Source: JAFKFJ01 sp963786445
GTDB lineage: Bacteria > Pseudomonadota > Alphaproteobacteria > Acetobacterales > Acetobacteraceae
Direction of reading: 5' to 3'
Assembly (NCBI GenBank): GCA_963786445.1
Contig: CAWAZU010000039.1
Location: forward strand, 186,001 to 250,000
DNA length: 64,000 bases
The notes beneath the pieces are model-generated. The model searched no databases, had not been told where the DNA came from, and worked only from the letters and a program-made list of their open reading frames with translations. Below are positions 27,012 to 35,598 of the stretch, piece after piece. Every line of letters begins with the position of its first letter. Position 1 is the stretch's first letter. The translations under genes were made by a program, and so were the position numbers.

Positions 27012-28658
27012 TCAGGACGCCGTCGCCGGATCGATCAGATAGTCGCGGAACCGCTTGCGCAACGTCAGCTTGCTGATTTTCCCGGTCGCGGTGTGCGGCA
27101 GTTCGTCCAGCACCACGACGGCGTCCGGCACCCAGTAGTTCGGCACCTGCCCGCGATAGGCGGCGAGCAGCGTGTCCGGTTCGATCGTCCGCCCCTGCTT
27201 CGGCACCACCAGCAGCACCGGCCGCTCGTCCCATTTCGGGTGCGCCGCCGCGATCACCGCCGCCTCGGCAACGTCGGGCTGCGCCACGGCGATGTTCTCC
27301 AGTTGGATCGAGCTGATCCACTCGCCGCCCGACTTGATCACGTCCTTCGAGCGGTCGGTGATTTCCATGTTGCCGTCGGGCGTGATCGAGGCCACGTCGC
27401 CGCAGGTGAACCAGCCGTCGGCGTCGTTGGCGCTGCCGGGCGCATCGCCGTAATAGGCGCTGCACACCCACCAGCCGCGCACCTGCAGATTGCCCGAGGT
27501 GGCGCCGTCCCACGGCTGCTCGTTGCCCATGTCGTCGGCGATGCGCATGTCGATGCCGAAGATCGCGTGGCCCTGCCTGGCCTTGCGCCGCAGCGCCGCC
27601 GCCGCGTCCTCGCCGGGCACGTCCACCGGCGTGTTGAAGGTGCCGAGCGGACTGGTTTCCGTCATGCCCCAGGCGTGCTCGACGGCGATGCCGTACTCCT
27701 TGTCGAACGCCTCGATCAGCGCCGGCGGACAGGCCGAACCGCCGATGACCAGCCGCTTGACCGTGTGCAGCCGTTCGCCGCTGGCTCGCAGATGCTGCAG
27801 CAGGCCGAGCCAGACCGTCGGCACGCCGGCCGAGAACACCACGCGCTCGGCGTTCATCAGCCCGGCGAGGCTGGCGCCGTCCAGGTGCCGGCCCGGCATC
27901 ACCAGCGCGGCCCCCGTTGCCGGCGCGGCATAGGCGCTGCCCCAGCCGTTGACGTGGAACATCGGCACCACCGGCAGCGCCCGGTCGCCCGGCCGCAGCC
28001 CGAACACCGCCGCCGAGTTCTGCGCCATCGTGTGCAGCAGGATCGAGCGGTGGCTGTACAGCACGCCCTTCGGCCGCCCGGTGGTGCCCGAGGTGTAGCA
28101 GAGATTGGCCGCCGTCCGCTCGTCGAAGCTCGGCCAGGCGAAATCCTCGTCGGCCGCGTCCATCAGCGCCTCGTAGCACAGCGCCTCGGTGCCGGACGGC
28201 AGGGCGAGCGCCGGCATCTCGTCCGGGCGGCACAGCATCACCACGCCGCGCAGCCGTCCCGCCAGCTTCGCCGCCGCCGCCTCGATCAGCGGGACAAAAC
28301 TCGCGTCGGCGAACAGCAGCGTGTCGCCGGCATGGTCGAGGATGAAGGCCACGTCGTCGGCCGACAGCCGCGGATTGACCGTGTGGCAGATCGCGCCCAT
28401 GCCGGAGATGCCGTAGTACAGCTCCATGTGCCGAAAACTGTTCCAGGCCAGCGTCGCCACCCGGTCCTCCGGCCGCACGCCGAGGCGTTGCAGCGCACGC
28501 GCCAGCCGCCGCGCCCGCGCCTCCAGCGCGCGGTAGGTGGTGCGGTGCAGGCTGCCGTCGAGCAGCCGCGACACGACCTCGGTGCCGCCGTGATGGCGTG
28601 CCGCATGCTGGATGATCGAGGCAATCAGCAGCGGCCGATCCTGCATCAGTCCGAACAT
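27012..28658 (-). CDS. Long-chain/medium-chain acyl-CoA synthetase (AMP-forming)
   Basis: A 548-residue adenylate-forming ligase that activates a carboxylic acid to its CoA thioester through an acyl-adenylate. The P-loop YTSGTTGRPKG is at residues 188-198. The A5 region HAWGMTETSPLGTF, the A7 Asp in WFTCGDVASITPDG, the hinge DRSKDVIKSGGEWIS and the C-terminal catalytic Lys region TGKISKLTLRK are all present. It resembles the FadD3/AlkK-like medium-chain group. It is the only gene of its transcript visible here. It may supply CoA esters to the hydratases and dehydrogenases of the window. Confidence 0.93.
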   Translation of the reverse strand: MFGLMQDRPLLIASIIQHAARHHGGTEVVSRLLDGSLHRTTYRALEARARRLARALQRLGVRPEDRVATLAWNSFRHMELYYGISGMGAICHTVNPRLSADDVAFILDHAGDTLLFADASFVPLIEAAAAKLAGRLRGVVMLCRPDEMPALALPSGTEALCYEALMDAADEDFAWPSFDERTAANLCYTSGTTGRPKGVLYSHRSILLHTMAQNSAAVFGLRPGDRALPVVPMFHVNGWGSAYAAPATGAALVMPGRHLDGASLAGLMNAERVVFSAGVPTVWLGLLQHLRASGERLHTVKRLVIGGSACPPALIEAFDKEYGIAVEHAWGMTETSPLGTFNTPVDVPGEDAAAALRRKARQGHAIFGIDMRIADDMGNEQPWDGATSGNLQVRGWWVCSAYYGDAPGSANDADGWFTCGDVASITPDGNMEITDRSKDVIKSGGEWISSIQLENIAVAQPDVAEAAVIAAAHPKWDERPVLLVVPKQGRTIEPDTLLAAYRGQVPNYWVPDAVVVLDELPHTATGKISKLTLRKRFRDYLIDPATAS

Positions 28659-28747
28659 GGTTCCTCCCGGTGCGGGCCGACCTCCCGCCAGGATGCGAGA
28701 CTAAGCACGCAACGGCTCGTTGTCACACTGCCGCCGGGCGGCGTGCG

Positions 28748-29512
28748 TCAGGAGCGGTTGCCCGGCTGCACTGCCGCGATCAGCATGCCGGCCAGCGCAT
28801 CGCCCAGGCACTCGTGCAGGCGCGCGACGGCGCGGCGGCGGTCGGGCTTGGCGGTGGCCTCCAGGTCGAGCTGCCCGTCCTCCGCCCAGGCGCGCATCAG
28901 CGCATAGCGCGGGAACAGCATGATGCCCGCCCGCCGTGCCGCCTCCTCGGTCATCGCCGCCCGGTACGGTTCCAGGTCGGCGTGCTGGTCGAGCAGGTGG
29001 CTGTACTGCATGTCGATCAGCACCACGTCCGCACCGGCCGCCGTCGCCACCGCGATGCCTTCGTCCAGCGTGCGGCGGAACTGCTCGGGCGGAAGATGGC
29101 GCAGCGCCTCGACCGTGCCGCTCTGCCACAGCACGAGCTGATAGCGGTGCGCCGGCAGCTCCTGCTTCAGCGTCGCCAGCATGTCGGACGCCGACTCGGT
29201 GCGGCCGGCGCGCATGGTCAGCCGGATGGTCGCGTCCGGCATGCGCGCGTGCAGGGCCGCGACCATGCGGTCCGGCACCGACCCCGCCTCGCCGCCATGG
29301 CGGCCGAGCAGGCTGGCCGAGCCGAGCGCCAGCACGTCGAGTTGCCCGCCGTGCCGCAGCGCCGCGGCCAGTTGCGGCATCGGCCGCGTCGTCACCGTCA
29401 CCGAGGCCGGCGCGCGGCAGGTTTCCGGCACGTCGGCCCCGACCGCGGCGCCGAAGGCCGCCAGCCATGCGACCGCCGCGACGCACGCCGCGTGTCTCAC
29501 GGACCCTCCCAT
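28748..29512 (-). CDS. Secreted SGNH/GDSL-hydrolase-like protein
   Basis: A 254-residue protein with a signal-peptide-like N-terminus (HAACVAAVAWLAAFGAAVGA), so probably periplasmic. The core begins LDVLALGSASLLG, in place of the usual GDS block, and continues with a LVLWQSGT block III-like segment. A C-terminal RLHECLGDALAGML supplies a candidate His. The fold assignment is reasonable, but the nucleophile motif is altered, so activity is uncertain. It lies between the acyl-CoA synthetase gene and flhG on the same strand, 48 bp from the flhG stop. I see no functional link to flagella. Confidence 0.72.
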   Translation of the reverse strand: MGGSVRHAACVAAVAWLAAFGAAVGADVPETCRAPASVTVTTRPMPQLAAALRHGGQLDVLALGSASLLGRHGGEAGSVPDRMVAALHARMPDATIRLTMRAGRTESASDMLATLKQELPAHRYQLVLWQSGTVEALRHLPPEQFRRTLDEGIAVATAAGADVVLIDMQYSHLLDQHADLEPYRAAMTEEAARRAGIMLFPRYALMRAWAEDGQLDLEATAKPDRRRAVARLHECLGDALAGMLIAAVQPGNRS

Positions 29513-29560
29513 GCCCGCTGCGGTAACAGCCGCACGCGGCGCGCGGCAAGTGTTCGCTGC

Positions 29561-30289
29561 TCAGGCCAGGGCGGCGGCCAGCGCCTCCACGTCGGCGGCG
29601 GCGGCCGTGGCGGGGTGGCGGGTCAGCAGCAGGGTCTGGCGCCTGATCGCCTCACGCACGCGGTCGTCGCGGCGGATCACGCCGGCGCAGGGCGGCGTGC
29701 GGCCGAGGAACGACGCGCAGGCCCGCGCCAGCGTCGCATAGGTGCGCTCGCCGGCGGCGCGGCTGGCGGCCTGGTTGACCACGATGCGGGCGGTGTCGCC
29801 GCGCGCCGCGGCCTCGTGCAGCTTCAGCACCGCATAGGCGTCGGTGAGGCTGGTCGGCTCCTCGGTCGCGACCACCAGCAGCAGGTCGGCGAACGCGGCC
29901 AGACGCTGCACCGTCGGGTCCAGCCCGGCGCCGAGGTCGAGCACGACCTCGTGGTAGCGGGCGGTGAGCGCGCGCAGCCCGCGCAGCACGTCCCCCAGCG
30001 CCGCCGGGCCGAGGGAAGCCAGCGCGCCGGACCCGGAGCAGCCGGGGAGGATGTCGAACCCGCCGCCGTGCGGCACGATCGCGTCGGCCAGCGCGACCCC
30101 GCCGGCGATGACGGCACCGAGGTCGGCCCCCGGGGTCAGGCCGAGCTGGATATCGACATTGGCCAGGCCGATGTCGCCATCGAACAGCAGCACCCGCCGC
30201 CCGGCACGGGCGAGCGCGTGGCTGAGCGTGATGGCGAGCCAGGTCTTGCCGACCCCGCCCTTGCCGGAGGCGATGGCGATGATGCTCAT
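29561..30289 (-). CDS. flhG: MinD/ParA-like flagellar number regulator FlhG
   Basis: A 242-residue ATPase of the MinD family. The deviant Walker A motif GKGGVGKT is at residues 9-16, with DGDIGLANVDIQLGL after it and a switch Asp region VVLDLGAGLDP. In polar flagellates FlhG counteracts FlhF to set flagellar number and position. The ATG overlaps the flhF stop by 4 bp. It is the last gene of the flagellar operon. The typical C-terminal amphipathic membrane-targeting helix is not obvious. Confidence 0.88.
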   Translation of the reverse strand: MSIIAIASGKGGVGKTWLAITLSHALARAGRRVLLFDGDIGLANVDIQLGLTPGADLGAVIAGGVALADAIVPHGGGFDILPGCSGSGALASLGPAALGDVLRGLRALTARYHEVVLDLGAGLDPTVQRLAAFADLLLVVATEEPTSLTDAYAVLKLHEAAARGDTARIVVNQAASRAAGERTYATLARACASFLGRTPPCAGVIRRDDRVREAIRRQTLLLTRHPATAAAADVEALAAALA

Positions 30290-31161
30290 GCAATGCGGTC
30301 CGGGGATGTGCGGGCGAGCCTGGTCGCGAGCAGGTCGGGCGTGAACGGGACCAGCCCGTCGGCGGCGCCGGGGCCGATGCCGGCCTCCACCAGGGCGAGG
30401 CCGGCGGCGGCGGCGGCCAGCACGCCGCCGAGGCGGCGCGTGCAGTCGATGCGGGTGACGACCAGCCGCTCGGCGCCCGCCTCGCGATACGCGCCGGCCA
30501 TGTCGGCGGCCTCGGAGGCATCCAGCCCGGCCGGCAGCACGGCGACGACCACGGCGTCGAAGGCGGCCGACAGGGCGGCCAGTTCCTCGCGCTCCATCGG
30601 CTCGAACGGGTCGCTGCCGGGCAGGTCGATCAGCACCGGCGCGCCGTCCTTGCGCTGCGCGACCGCGCGGGTGAGCGCCACCGGATGCGCGGCGACCGCG
30701 AGGTCCAGGCCGAGCAGGCGGGTCAGCGCCGAAAGCTGCTCGGTGGCACCGGCGCGGCGGCCGTCGGCGGTGACGACCTGCGGGGCGGTGCCCTCCATCA
30801 CCAGCCGCGTGGCCAGCCGCGCCACGGTCAGCGTCTTGCCCGCCCCCGGCGGCCCGGCGAACAGCAGCGGCGGCCCGCCGATGCCGAGCGGCAGCGGCGC
30901 GAACCGCAGCACGGTGTCGAGCGGGGCCAGCCGCAGGCGTTCGATGATCGGCGCCGGCACGCCGTGCCAGGCCAGCGACGCGGCGGCGTGGGCGTCGATC
31001 GGCGGCGGCAGCACCGGCTCGGGCGGTTCCAGCGCGGCGGTGACTTCCACGCCGCCGGCGACCCGGCGGGTGCCGAGGATCATCGCCTCGGCGCCCAGCT
31101 CGGCCCGCACGTTGCCCATCGCCTGCTTGACCGTGGCGGCGCGAAACAGTTTCAGCCGCAT
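30286..31161 (-). CDS. flhF: SRP-type GTPase FlhF
   Basis: A 291-residue protein, shorter than typical FlhF (about 380-430). The N-terminal start MRLKLFRAATVKQAMGNVRAEL is characteristic. The P-loop is GPPGAGKT (103-110), and the segment VTADGRRAGATEQL corresponds to the FlhF G2/insertion region. The G3 element reads IDLPGSDPF instead of DTAGR, and G4 reads TRIDC rather than TKxD, so nucleotide handling may differ from the norm. It overlaps flhG by 4 bp and shares one base with the flhA stop. The expected role is placement of the flagellum at the pole. Confidence 0.85.
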   Translation of the reverse strand: MRLKLFRAATVKQAMGNVRAELGAEAMILGTRRVAGGVEVTAALEPPEPVLPPPIDAHAAASLAWHGVPAPIIERLRLAPLDTVLRFAPLPLGIGGPPLLFAGPPGAGKTLTVARLATRLVMEGTAPQVVTADGRRAGATEQLSALTRLLGLDLAVAAHPVALTRAVAQRKDGAPVLIDLPGSDPFEPMEREELAALSAAFDAVVVAVLPAGLDASEAADMAGAYREAGAERLVVTRIDCTRRLGGVLAAAAAGLALVEAGIGPGAADGLVPFTPDLLATRLARTSPDRIA

Positions 31162-33248
31162 CAGATGGTGCCCACGGTGCGGATGCGGGCGCGCGGAAAG
31201 ATCTCGGCCTGGGCGAGCACGGCGGTGGCGGGGCGGATGCGCTCGACGATCGCGCGCACATGCGGACGGATGGCGCCGCTGGTCAGCAGCACCGGCGATT
31301 CCGCCGCGGCGGCGTCGAAGGCGGCACGGAACCGCTGCATGAACTCACTGAGCCGGCTCGGTGCCATGGCGAGCTGCCGGTCTTCCGCCGGGCCGGCCAG
31401 CGCCTCGGCGAACGCCGCTTCCCAGTCGGCCGAAAGGGTGACCAGCGCGATGTAGCCGTTGGGGCCGGCGTGGGCGTCGCTGAGCTGGCGGGCGAGGCGC
31501 GCGCGCACGTGCCCGGCGATCGCCGGCACCGCCCGCGCCTGCGCCGCGCACGCCTCCTGGATGCCCTCCAGGATGGTCGGCAGGTCGCGGATCGAGACGC
31601 GCTCGGCCAGCAGCGCCTGCAGCACCCGCTGCACGCCGCCGACCGAGATCTGGGTCGGCATCAGTTCGGCGACCAGCTTCTGCTGCTCGCGCGGCAGCTC
31701 GTCGAGCAGTTTCTGCGTCTCGGCGAAGGACAGCAGCTCGGCCATGGTCTGCCGCACGATCTCGGTCAGGTGCGTGGTCAGCACGCTCGGCGGATCGACC
31801 ACGGTGTAGCCGCGCAGCGTCGCCGCATCGCGTTGCGACGGGTCGATCCACAGCGCCGGCAGGCCGAACGCCGGTTCGGTGGTGCGCTCGCCCGGCAGGT
31901 TCGGCACGCCGCCATGCGGGTCCATCGCCAACAGCTGCGTCGGCCGCAACTCGCCGCGCCCGGCCTCGATCTCCTTCACCCGCACCGAATAGGCGTCGGC
32001 GCCGAGCTGCATGTTGTCCTGGATGCGCACGGGCGGGAGAATAAACCCCATCTCGGCCGCGATGGCACGCCGCAGGCCCTTGATCTGCTCGGTGAGCCGC
32101 GGCGTGTCGCCGCCGGCCAGCGCCAGCAGCCCGTAGCCGAGTTCGAGCCGGATCATGTCCATGCGCAGCGTGTCGCTGATCGGCGGCTCGCGCGCGGCGG
32201 CGGTCGCGGGGGCGGCGGGGGACGCCGCATCGGCGGGCGGCGGCACCGGGTTCTTGTGGCGCAGCCAGGCACCGCTGCCCGCCAGCCCCGCCAGGGCCAT
32301 GAACGGCAGCATCGGCAGACCGGGCATCAGCGCCAGCACGGCTGCCGCGCCGGCGGCCATGGCGAGCGGCTTCGGGCTGCCGCCGAGCTGCGCCAGCAGC
32401 GCGGTGTCGGCGCGGCCCTCGGAGCTGCCCTTGGTCACCACGATGCCGGCGGCGGTGGAGACCAGCAGCGCCGGCAGCTGGCTGACCAGCCCGTCGCCGA
32501 CGGTGAGCGTGGTGAAGGTGTCGGCGGCCTGCGCGAACGGCATGCCGTGGCGCAGCAGCCCGATCGCCAGCCCGCCGGCGATGTTGATGCTGGTGATGAG
32601 CAGCCCGGCAATGGCATCGCCGCGGACGAATTTCGCGGCGCCGTCCATCGCGCCGTAGAACCCGGCCTCCTGCTCCAGCTCGCGGCGGCGGCGGCGCGCG
32701 GTCTTGTCGTCGATCGAGCCGGACGACAGCTCCGCGTCGATCGCCATCTGCTTGCCCGGCATGGCATCGAGCGTGAAGCGTGCGGCGACCTCGGCGATGC
32801 GGCCGGAGCCTTTGGTGATGACCATGAAGTTCACCACCAGCAGGATGGCGAACAGGATCAGGCCGATCATCACGTCGCCGCCCATCAGGAAGCCGCCGAA
32901 CGCGGCGACCACGTAGCCGGCCGCGGTCGGTCCCTCGTTGCCGTGCGACAGGATCAGCCGCGTGGTGGCGATGTTCAGCGACAGGCGCAGCAGCGTGGTC
33001 AGCAGCAGCAGGGTGGGGAAGCTGGTGAAGTCGAGCGGCCGGCGCAGGAACAGCGCCACCATCAGCACCAGCACCGCCGCGGTGATGGACAGCGACAGCC
33101 CGAGGTCGAGCACGAACGGCGGCAGCGGCAGCACCAGCACCGACAGCAGCCCGACGACGCCGAGCGCCAGCCCGACGTCGGTGCCGGGCGCATAGGCGCG
33201 CAGCCGCGCCGACCAGACCGGCAGCAGGCCGGCGATGCTGTCCGGCAT
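31161..33248 (-). CDS. flhA: Flagellar type III export apparatus protein FlhA
   Basis: A 695-residue export-gate protein. The N-terminal half has about eight membrane helices (for example LALGVVGLLSVLVLPLPPFV and FPTLLLLTTLLRLSLNIATT) and the conserved FHIPEP-family cytoplasmic loop FTLDAMPGKQMAIDAEL. The C-terminal half, from about residue 370, is the cytoplasmic docking domain for export chaperones. The length matches the family. The ATG overlaps the flbD stop (TGATG), so translation is coupled to the broken flbD reading frame. Confidence 0.96.
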   Translation of the reverse strand: MPDSIAGLLPVWSARLRAYAPGTDVGLALGVVGLLSVLVLPLPPFVLDLGLSLSITAAVLVLMVALFLRRPLDFTSFPTLLLLTTLLRLSLNIATTRLILSHGNEGPTAAGYVVAAFGGFLMGGDVMIGLILFAILLVVNFMVITKGSGRIAEVAARFTLDAMPGKQMAIDAELSSGSIDDKTARRRRRELEQEAGFYGAMDGAAKFVRGDAIAGLLITSINIAGGLAIGLLRHGMPFAQAADTFTTLTVGDGLVSQLPALLVSTAAGIVVTKGSSEGRADTALLAQLGGSPKPLAMAAGAAAVLALMPGLPMLPFMALAGLAGSGAWLRHKNPVPPPADAASPAAPATAAAREPPISDTLRMDMIRLELGYGLLALAGGDTPRLTEQIKGLRRAIAAEMGFILPPVRIQDNMQLGADAYSVRVKEIEAGRGELRPTQLLAMDPHGGVPNLPGERTTEPAFGLPALWIDPSQRDAATLRGYTVVDPPSVLTTHLTEIVRQTMAELLSFAETQKLLDELPREQQKLVAELMPTQISVGGVQRVLQALLAERVSIRDLPTILEGIQEACAAQARAVPAIAGHVRARLARQLSDAHAGPNGYIALVTLSADWEAAFAEALAGPAEDRQLAMAPSRLSEFMQRFRAAFDAAAAESPVLLTSGAIRPHVRAIVERIRPATAVLAQAEIFPRARIRTVGTI

Positions 33249-34595
33249 CAGGCCGAGACGCCGAATGCGGGCGGCGGCACGGCCAGCCCTTCGGAGGCGT
33301 AGTCGCGCAGCTTGTTGCGCAGCGCGCGGATGGAGATGCCGAGGATGGTGGCGGCGTGCGTGCGGTTGCCGCTGGTGGCGTGCAGCGTGTGCAGGATCAG
33401 GTCGCGCTCGACCTCGGCGACGCGGCGGCCGACCAGCCCGGCGACGTCGCCCGCGGCCGGCGCCGCGGCCGTGGCGGCAGCGGCGGCCGGCGCGGGTGCG
33501 CCGTGCAGCTCGATCGCCTCCGGCCCGATGGCATCGCCGGCGGCGAGCAGCACCGCGCGATGGATCGTGTTCTCCAGCTCGCGCACGTTGCCGCGCCAGG
33601 GGTGCGCGGCCAGCCGCGCCAGCGCCAGCGGGGCGAGCGGACGCGGCTTCACGCCGTTCACCTCGGCGTAGAGGCGCGCGAAATGCGCGGCGAGGGACGG
33701 CGATGTCGCCGCGGCGCTCGCGCAGCGGCGGGATGTGCAGCGACACCACGTCGAGCCGGAAAAACAGGTCCTCGCGGAACTTTCCTTTCGCCGTCTCGGC
33801 TGCCAGATCGCGGTTGGTGGTCGCCAGGATGCGCACGTTCACGCGCACCGGCCTGGCGCCGCCGACGCGGTCGATCTCGCGCTCCTGGATCGCGCGCAGC
33901 AGTTTGGCCTGCAGCCGCAGTTCCATCTCGCCGATCTCGTCGAGCAGCAGCGTGCCGCCGTCCGCCGCCTCGAACTTTCCCACGCGCCGGGCCAGCGCGC
34001 CGCTGAACGCGCCCTTCTCGTGGCCGAAAAGCTCCGACTCCAGGAGATTCTCCGGGATCGCGGCGCAGTTCAGTGCGACGAACGGGCCGGCGGCGCGGCG
34101 CGAGCGGCGATGGATGTGGCGGGCGAGCACTTCCTTGCCGGTGCCGCTCTCGCCGGTGATCAGCACCGAGGCGTCGGCGGCGGCGACCTGCTCGACGCGG
34201 CGGATCGTCGCCGCCATCACCGGGTCGGCAAAGATCAAGGCATGACCTTCATCGGTGACGGCGGCGAGCAGGGCGGCGATCAGCTCGGCGTCGGGCGGCA
34301 GCGGCAGGAACTCGCGCGCGCCGTCGCGGATCGCGCGCACCGCGGCGTCGGCCTGCGCGTTGACGCCGCAGGCGACGACCGGAACCACGATGCGCTCCTG
34401 TGCCAGCGCGCGCAGCAGCGCGCCGATGTCGTGGCGCAGGTCGCAGAGCACGAGATCGATGCCGCCGTCGGCGCGCAGCCGGTCGAGTGCCGCATCGGGA
34501 TCGTCGGCCTGCGCGATGCGCGCACCGCGCGCCATCGCCATCTGTGCGGCCTGGCCGAGTTCGGCCGCCAGCGAGCCGATGATGAGCACGCGCAT
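33248..34595 (-). pseudogene. flbD: Sigma-54-dependent flagellar regulator FlbD, disrupted by a +1 frameshift
   Basis: A class of flagellar activator with a receiver-like domain (MRVLIIGSLAAELGQ; VLCDLRHD), an AAA+ domain (Walker A GESGTGKE at 148-155, GAFSGA at 195-200 in place of GAFTGA, Walker B LLLDEIGEM) and a Fis-type helix-turn-helix (GNRTHAATILGISIRALRNKL). The frame breaks after RERRGDIAV. An extra C in a CCC run (33694-33696) replaces the expected VLAAHFARLYAEVNGV reading, which resumes in the next frame. The span is 1348 bp, one over a multiple of three. It would be about 448 residues when corrected. It lies between fliN and flhA. Confidence 0.85.
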
Positions 34596-34604
34596 GGCGT
34601 GACG

Positions 34605-34931
34605 CTACCCGCGGTCCGTCTTGACGATCTCCGTCATCGTCACGCCGAGGCGGTTCTCGTCCACCATCACGACTTCGCCGCGTGCCACCAGCCGGTTGTT
34701 GACATAGACGTCGATCGCCTCGCCGAGCTTGCGGTCGAGCTCCACGACGGCGCCGCGGCCGAGCTTGAGCAGCTGGCTCACCTGCATCGTGGTCTTGCCG
34801 AGCACGGCGCTGACCGTGACCGGGATGTCGTACACCGCCTCCAGCTCGCGCGCGGCGCGCGGCAGCGGCGGATCGAGCTGCAACGGGGCGGGCGCCGCCG
34901 CTTCGGCGAAATCGGATTCGTCAGGCATCAT
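34605..34931 (-). CDS. fliN: Flagellar motor switch protein FliN
   Basis: A 108-residue C-ring protein. The C-terminal SpoA domain is evident: VYDIPVTVSAVLGKTTMQV, LLKLGRGAVVELDR, then VYVNNRLVARGEVVMVDENRLGV. The N-terminal 30 residues are Pro/Ala-rich. It begins with two consecutive ATG codons directly after the fliH stop, so either 34931 or 34928 may be used. It ends 9 bp before flbD. With FliG it builds the switch complex that sets motor rotation. No fliM gene is in the window. Confidence 0.95.
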   Translation of the reverse strand: MMPDESDFAEAAAPAPLQLDPPLPRAARELEAVYDIPVTVSAVLGKTTMQVSQLLKLGRGAVVELDRKLGEAIDVYVNNRLVARGEVVMVDENRLGVTMTEIVKTDRG

Positions 34932-35597
34932 TCACTCCGTTGCGGGGGACGTCGTCGGCGCTTCGTGCAGCAGGCCGAGCGGGCGCAGCGCCTCGGCCAC
35001 TTCGCGCCACGCCGCTGCGCTGTCGCGCACCGCGCTGCCGCCGTCCCACAGGACGACGGCATCGCCGAGGGCGATCCGTTCGCACGCCTCGATCCGCGGC
35101 GGCGCGCCGGTGTGCGGCGGCAGGGTTGCGAGCACTTCGGCCGCCGCACCGGCGAGCGAGGGATGCACGCGCAGGACCACCTGCTTCTCGCGCGTCAGCG
35201 CCGGCGCGATGGCGGCGATCACGCGGCGCAGCTCGGCCTCGCCGTGGCGCGCCCGCAGGGTCGGGAACGCGGCGCCCAGCGCGTCCAGCAGCAGCTGCGC
35301 GAGCGCCGCGGCACTCGCCTCGGCGGCCTCTGTCGCCGCCTCGTGCACGCCGTCGAGCCGCGTCGCGATCACGGCGAGCGTCTCGGCGGTGCGAACCCGC
35401 AGCTCGGCGGCTGCGGCGTCGCGTCCGGCCCGCTCGCCCGCGGCGAAGCCGGCGTCGCGCGCCACCGCCACGTCCTCCGGCGTGAAGCCGGGCGGCGGCG
35501 GCTCGGGCTGCTGCGGCGGCTGCTGGCGTGCCTGCGCGAAATCCTCGGGGAACAGCAGCATCGCGGCGGTGTCGCGCATACTGGCGGTGTCGCGCAT
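34932..35597 (-). CDS. fliH: Flagellar assembly protein FliH
   Basis: About 221 residues. FliH regulates the export ATPase FliI. The N-terminal part is Pro/Gln-rich, a middle Ala-rich helical section resembles the coiled region of FliH, and the C-terminal part (ALTREKQVVLRVHPSLAGAAAEVL) resembles the FliH/V-ATPase E-like domain. Similarity is weak, as is usual, so the assignment also rests on its place between fliG and fliN. Three ATGs compete for the start (35597, 35579, 35561). The first two lie in a tandem repeat, and 35597 is chosen because it follows the fliG stop by one base. Confidence 0.75.
   Translation of the reverse strand: MRDTASMRDTAAMLLFPEDFAQARQQPPQQPEPPPPGFTPEDVAVARDAGFAAGERAGRDAAAAELRVRTAETLAVIATRLDGVHEAATEAAEASAAALAQLLLDALGAAFPTLRARHGEAELRRVIAAIAPALTREKQVVLRVHPSLAGAAAEVLATLPPHTGAPPRIEACERIALGDAVVLWDGGSAVRDSAAAWREVAEALRPLGLLHEAPTTSPATE
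35565..35597 (-). repeat. 18-bp-period tandem repeat carrying two alternative fliH start codons
   Basis: The 15-bp sequence GGCGGTGTCGCGCAT (plus strand) occurs at 35565-35579 and again at 35583-35597. Each copy supplies an ATG on the minus strand, giving MRDTASMRDTAAM at the FliH N-terminus. It looks like a small in-frame duplication of the translation start. Confidence 0.75.
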
Positions 35598-35598
35598 G

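Noticed and set aside
33690..33700. Programmed ribosomal frameshifting in flbD and the other four broken genes
   Set aside because: No slippery heptamer with a downstream structure is evident, the families are not known to use it, and five genes share the same simple 3n+1 error.
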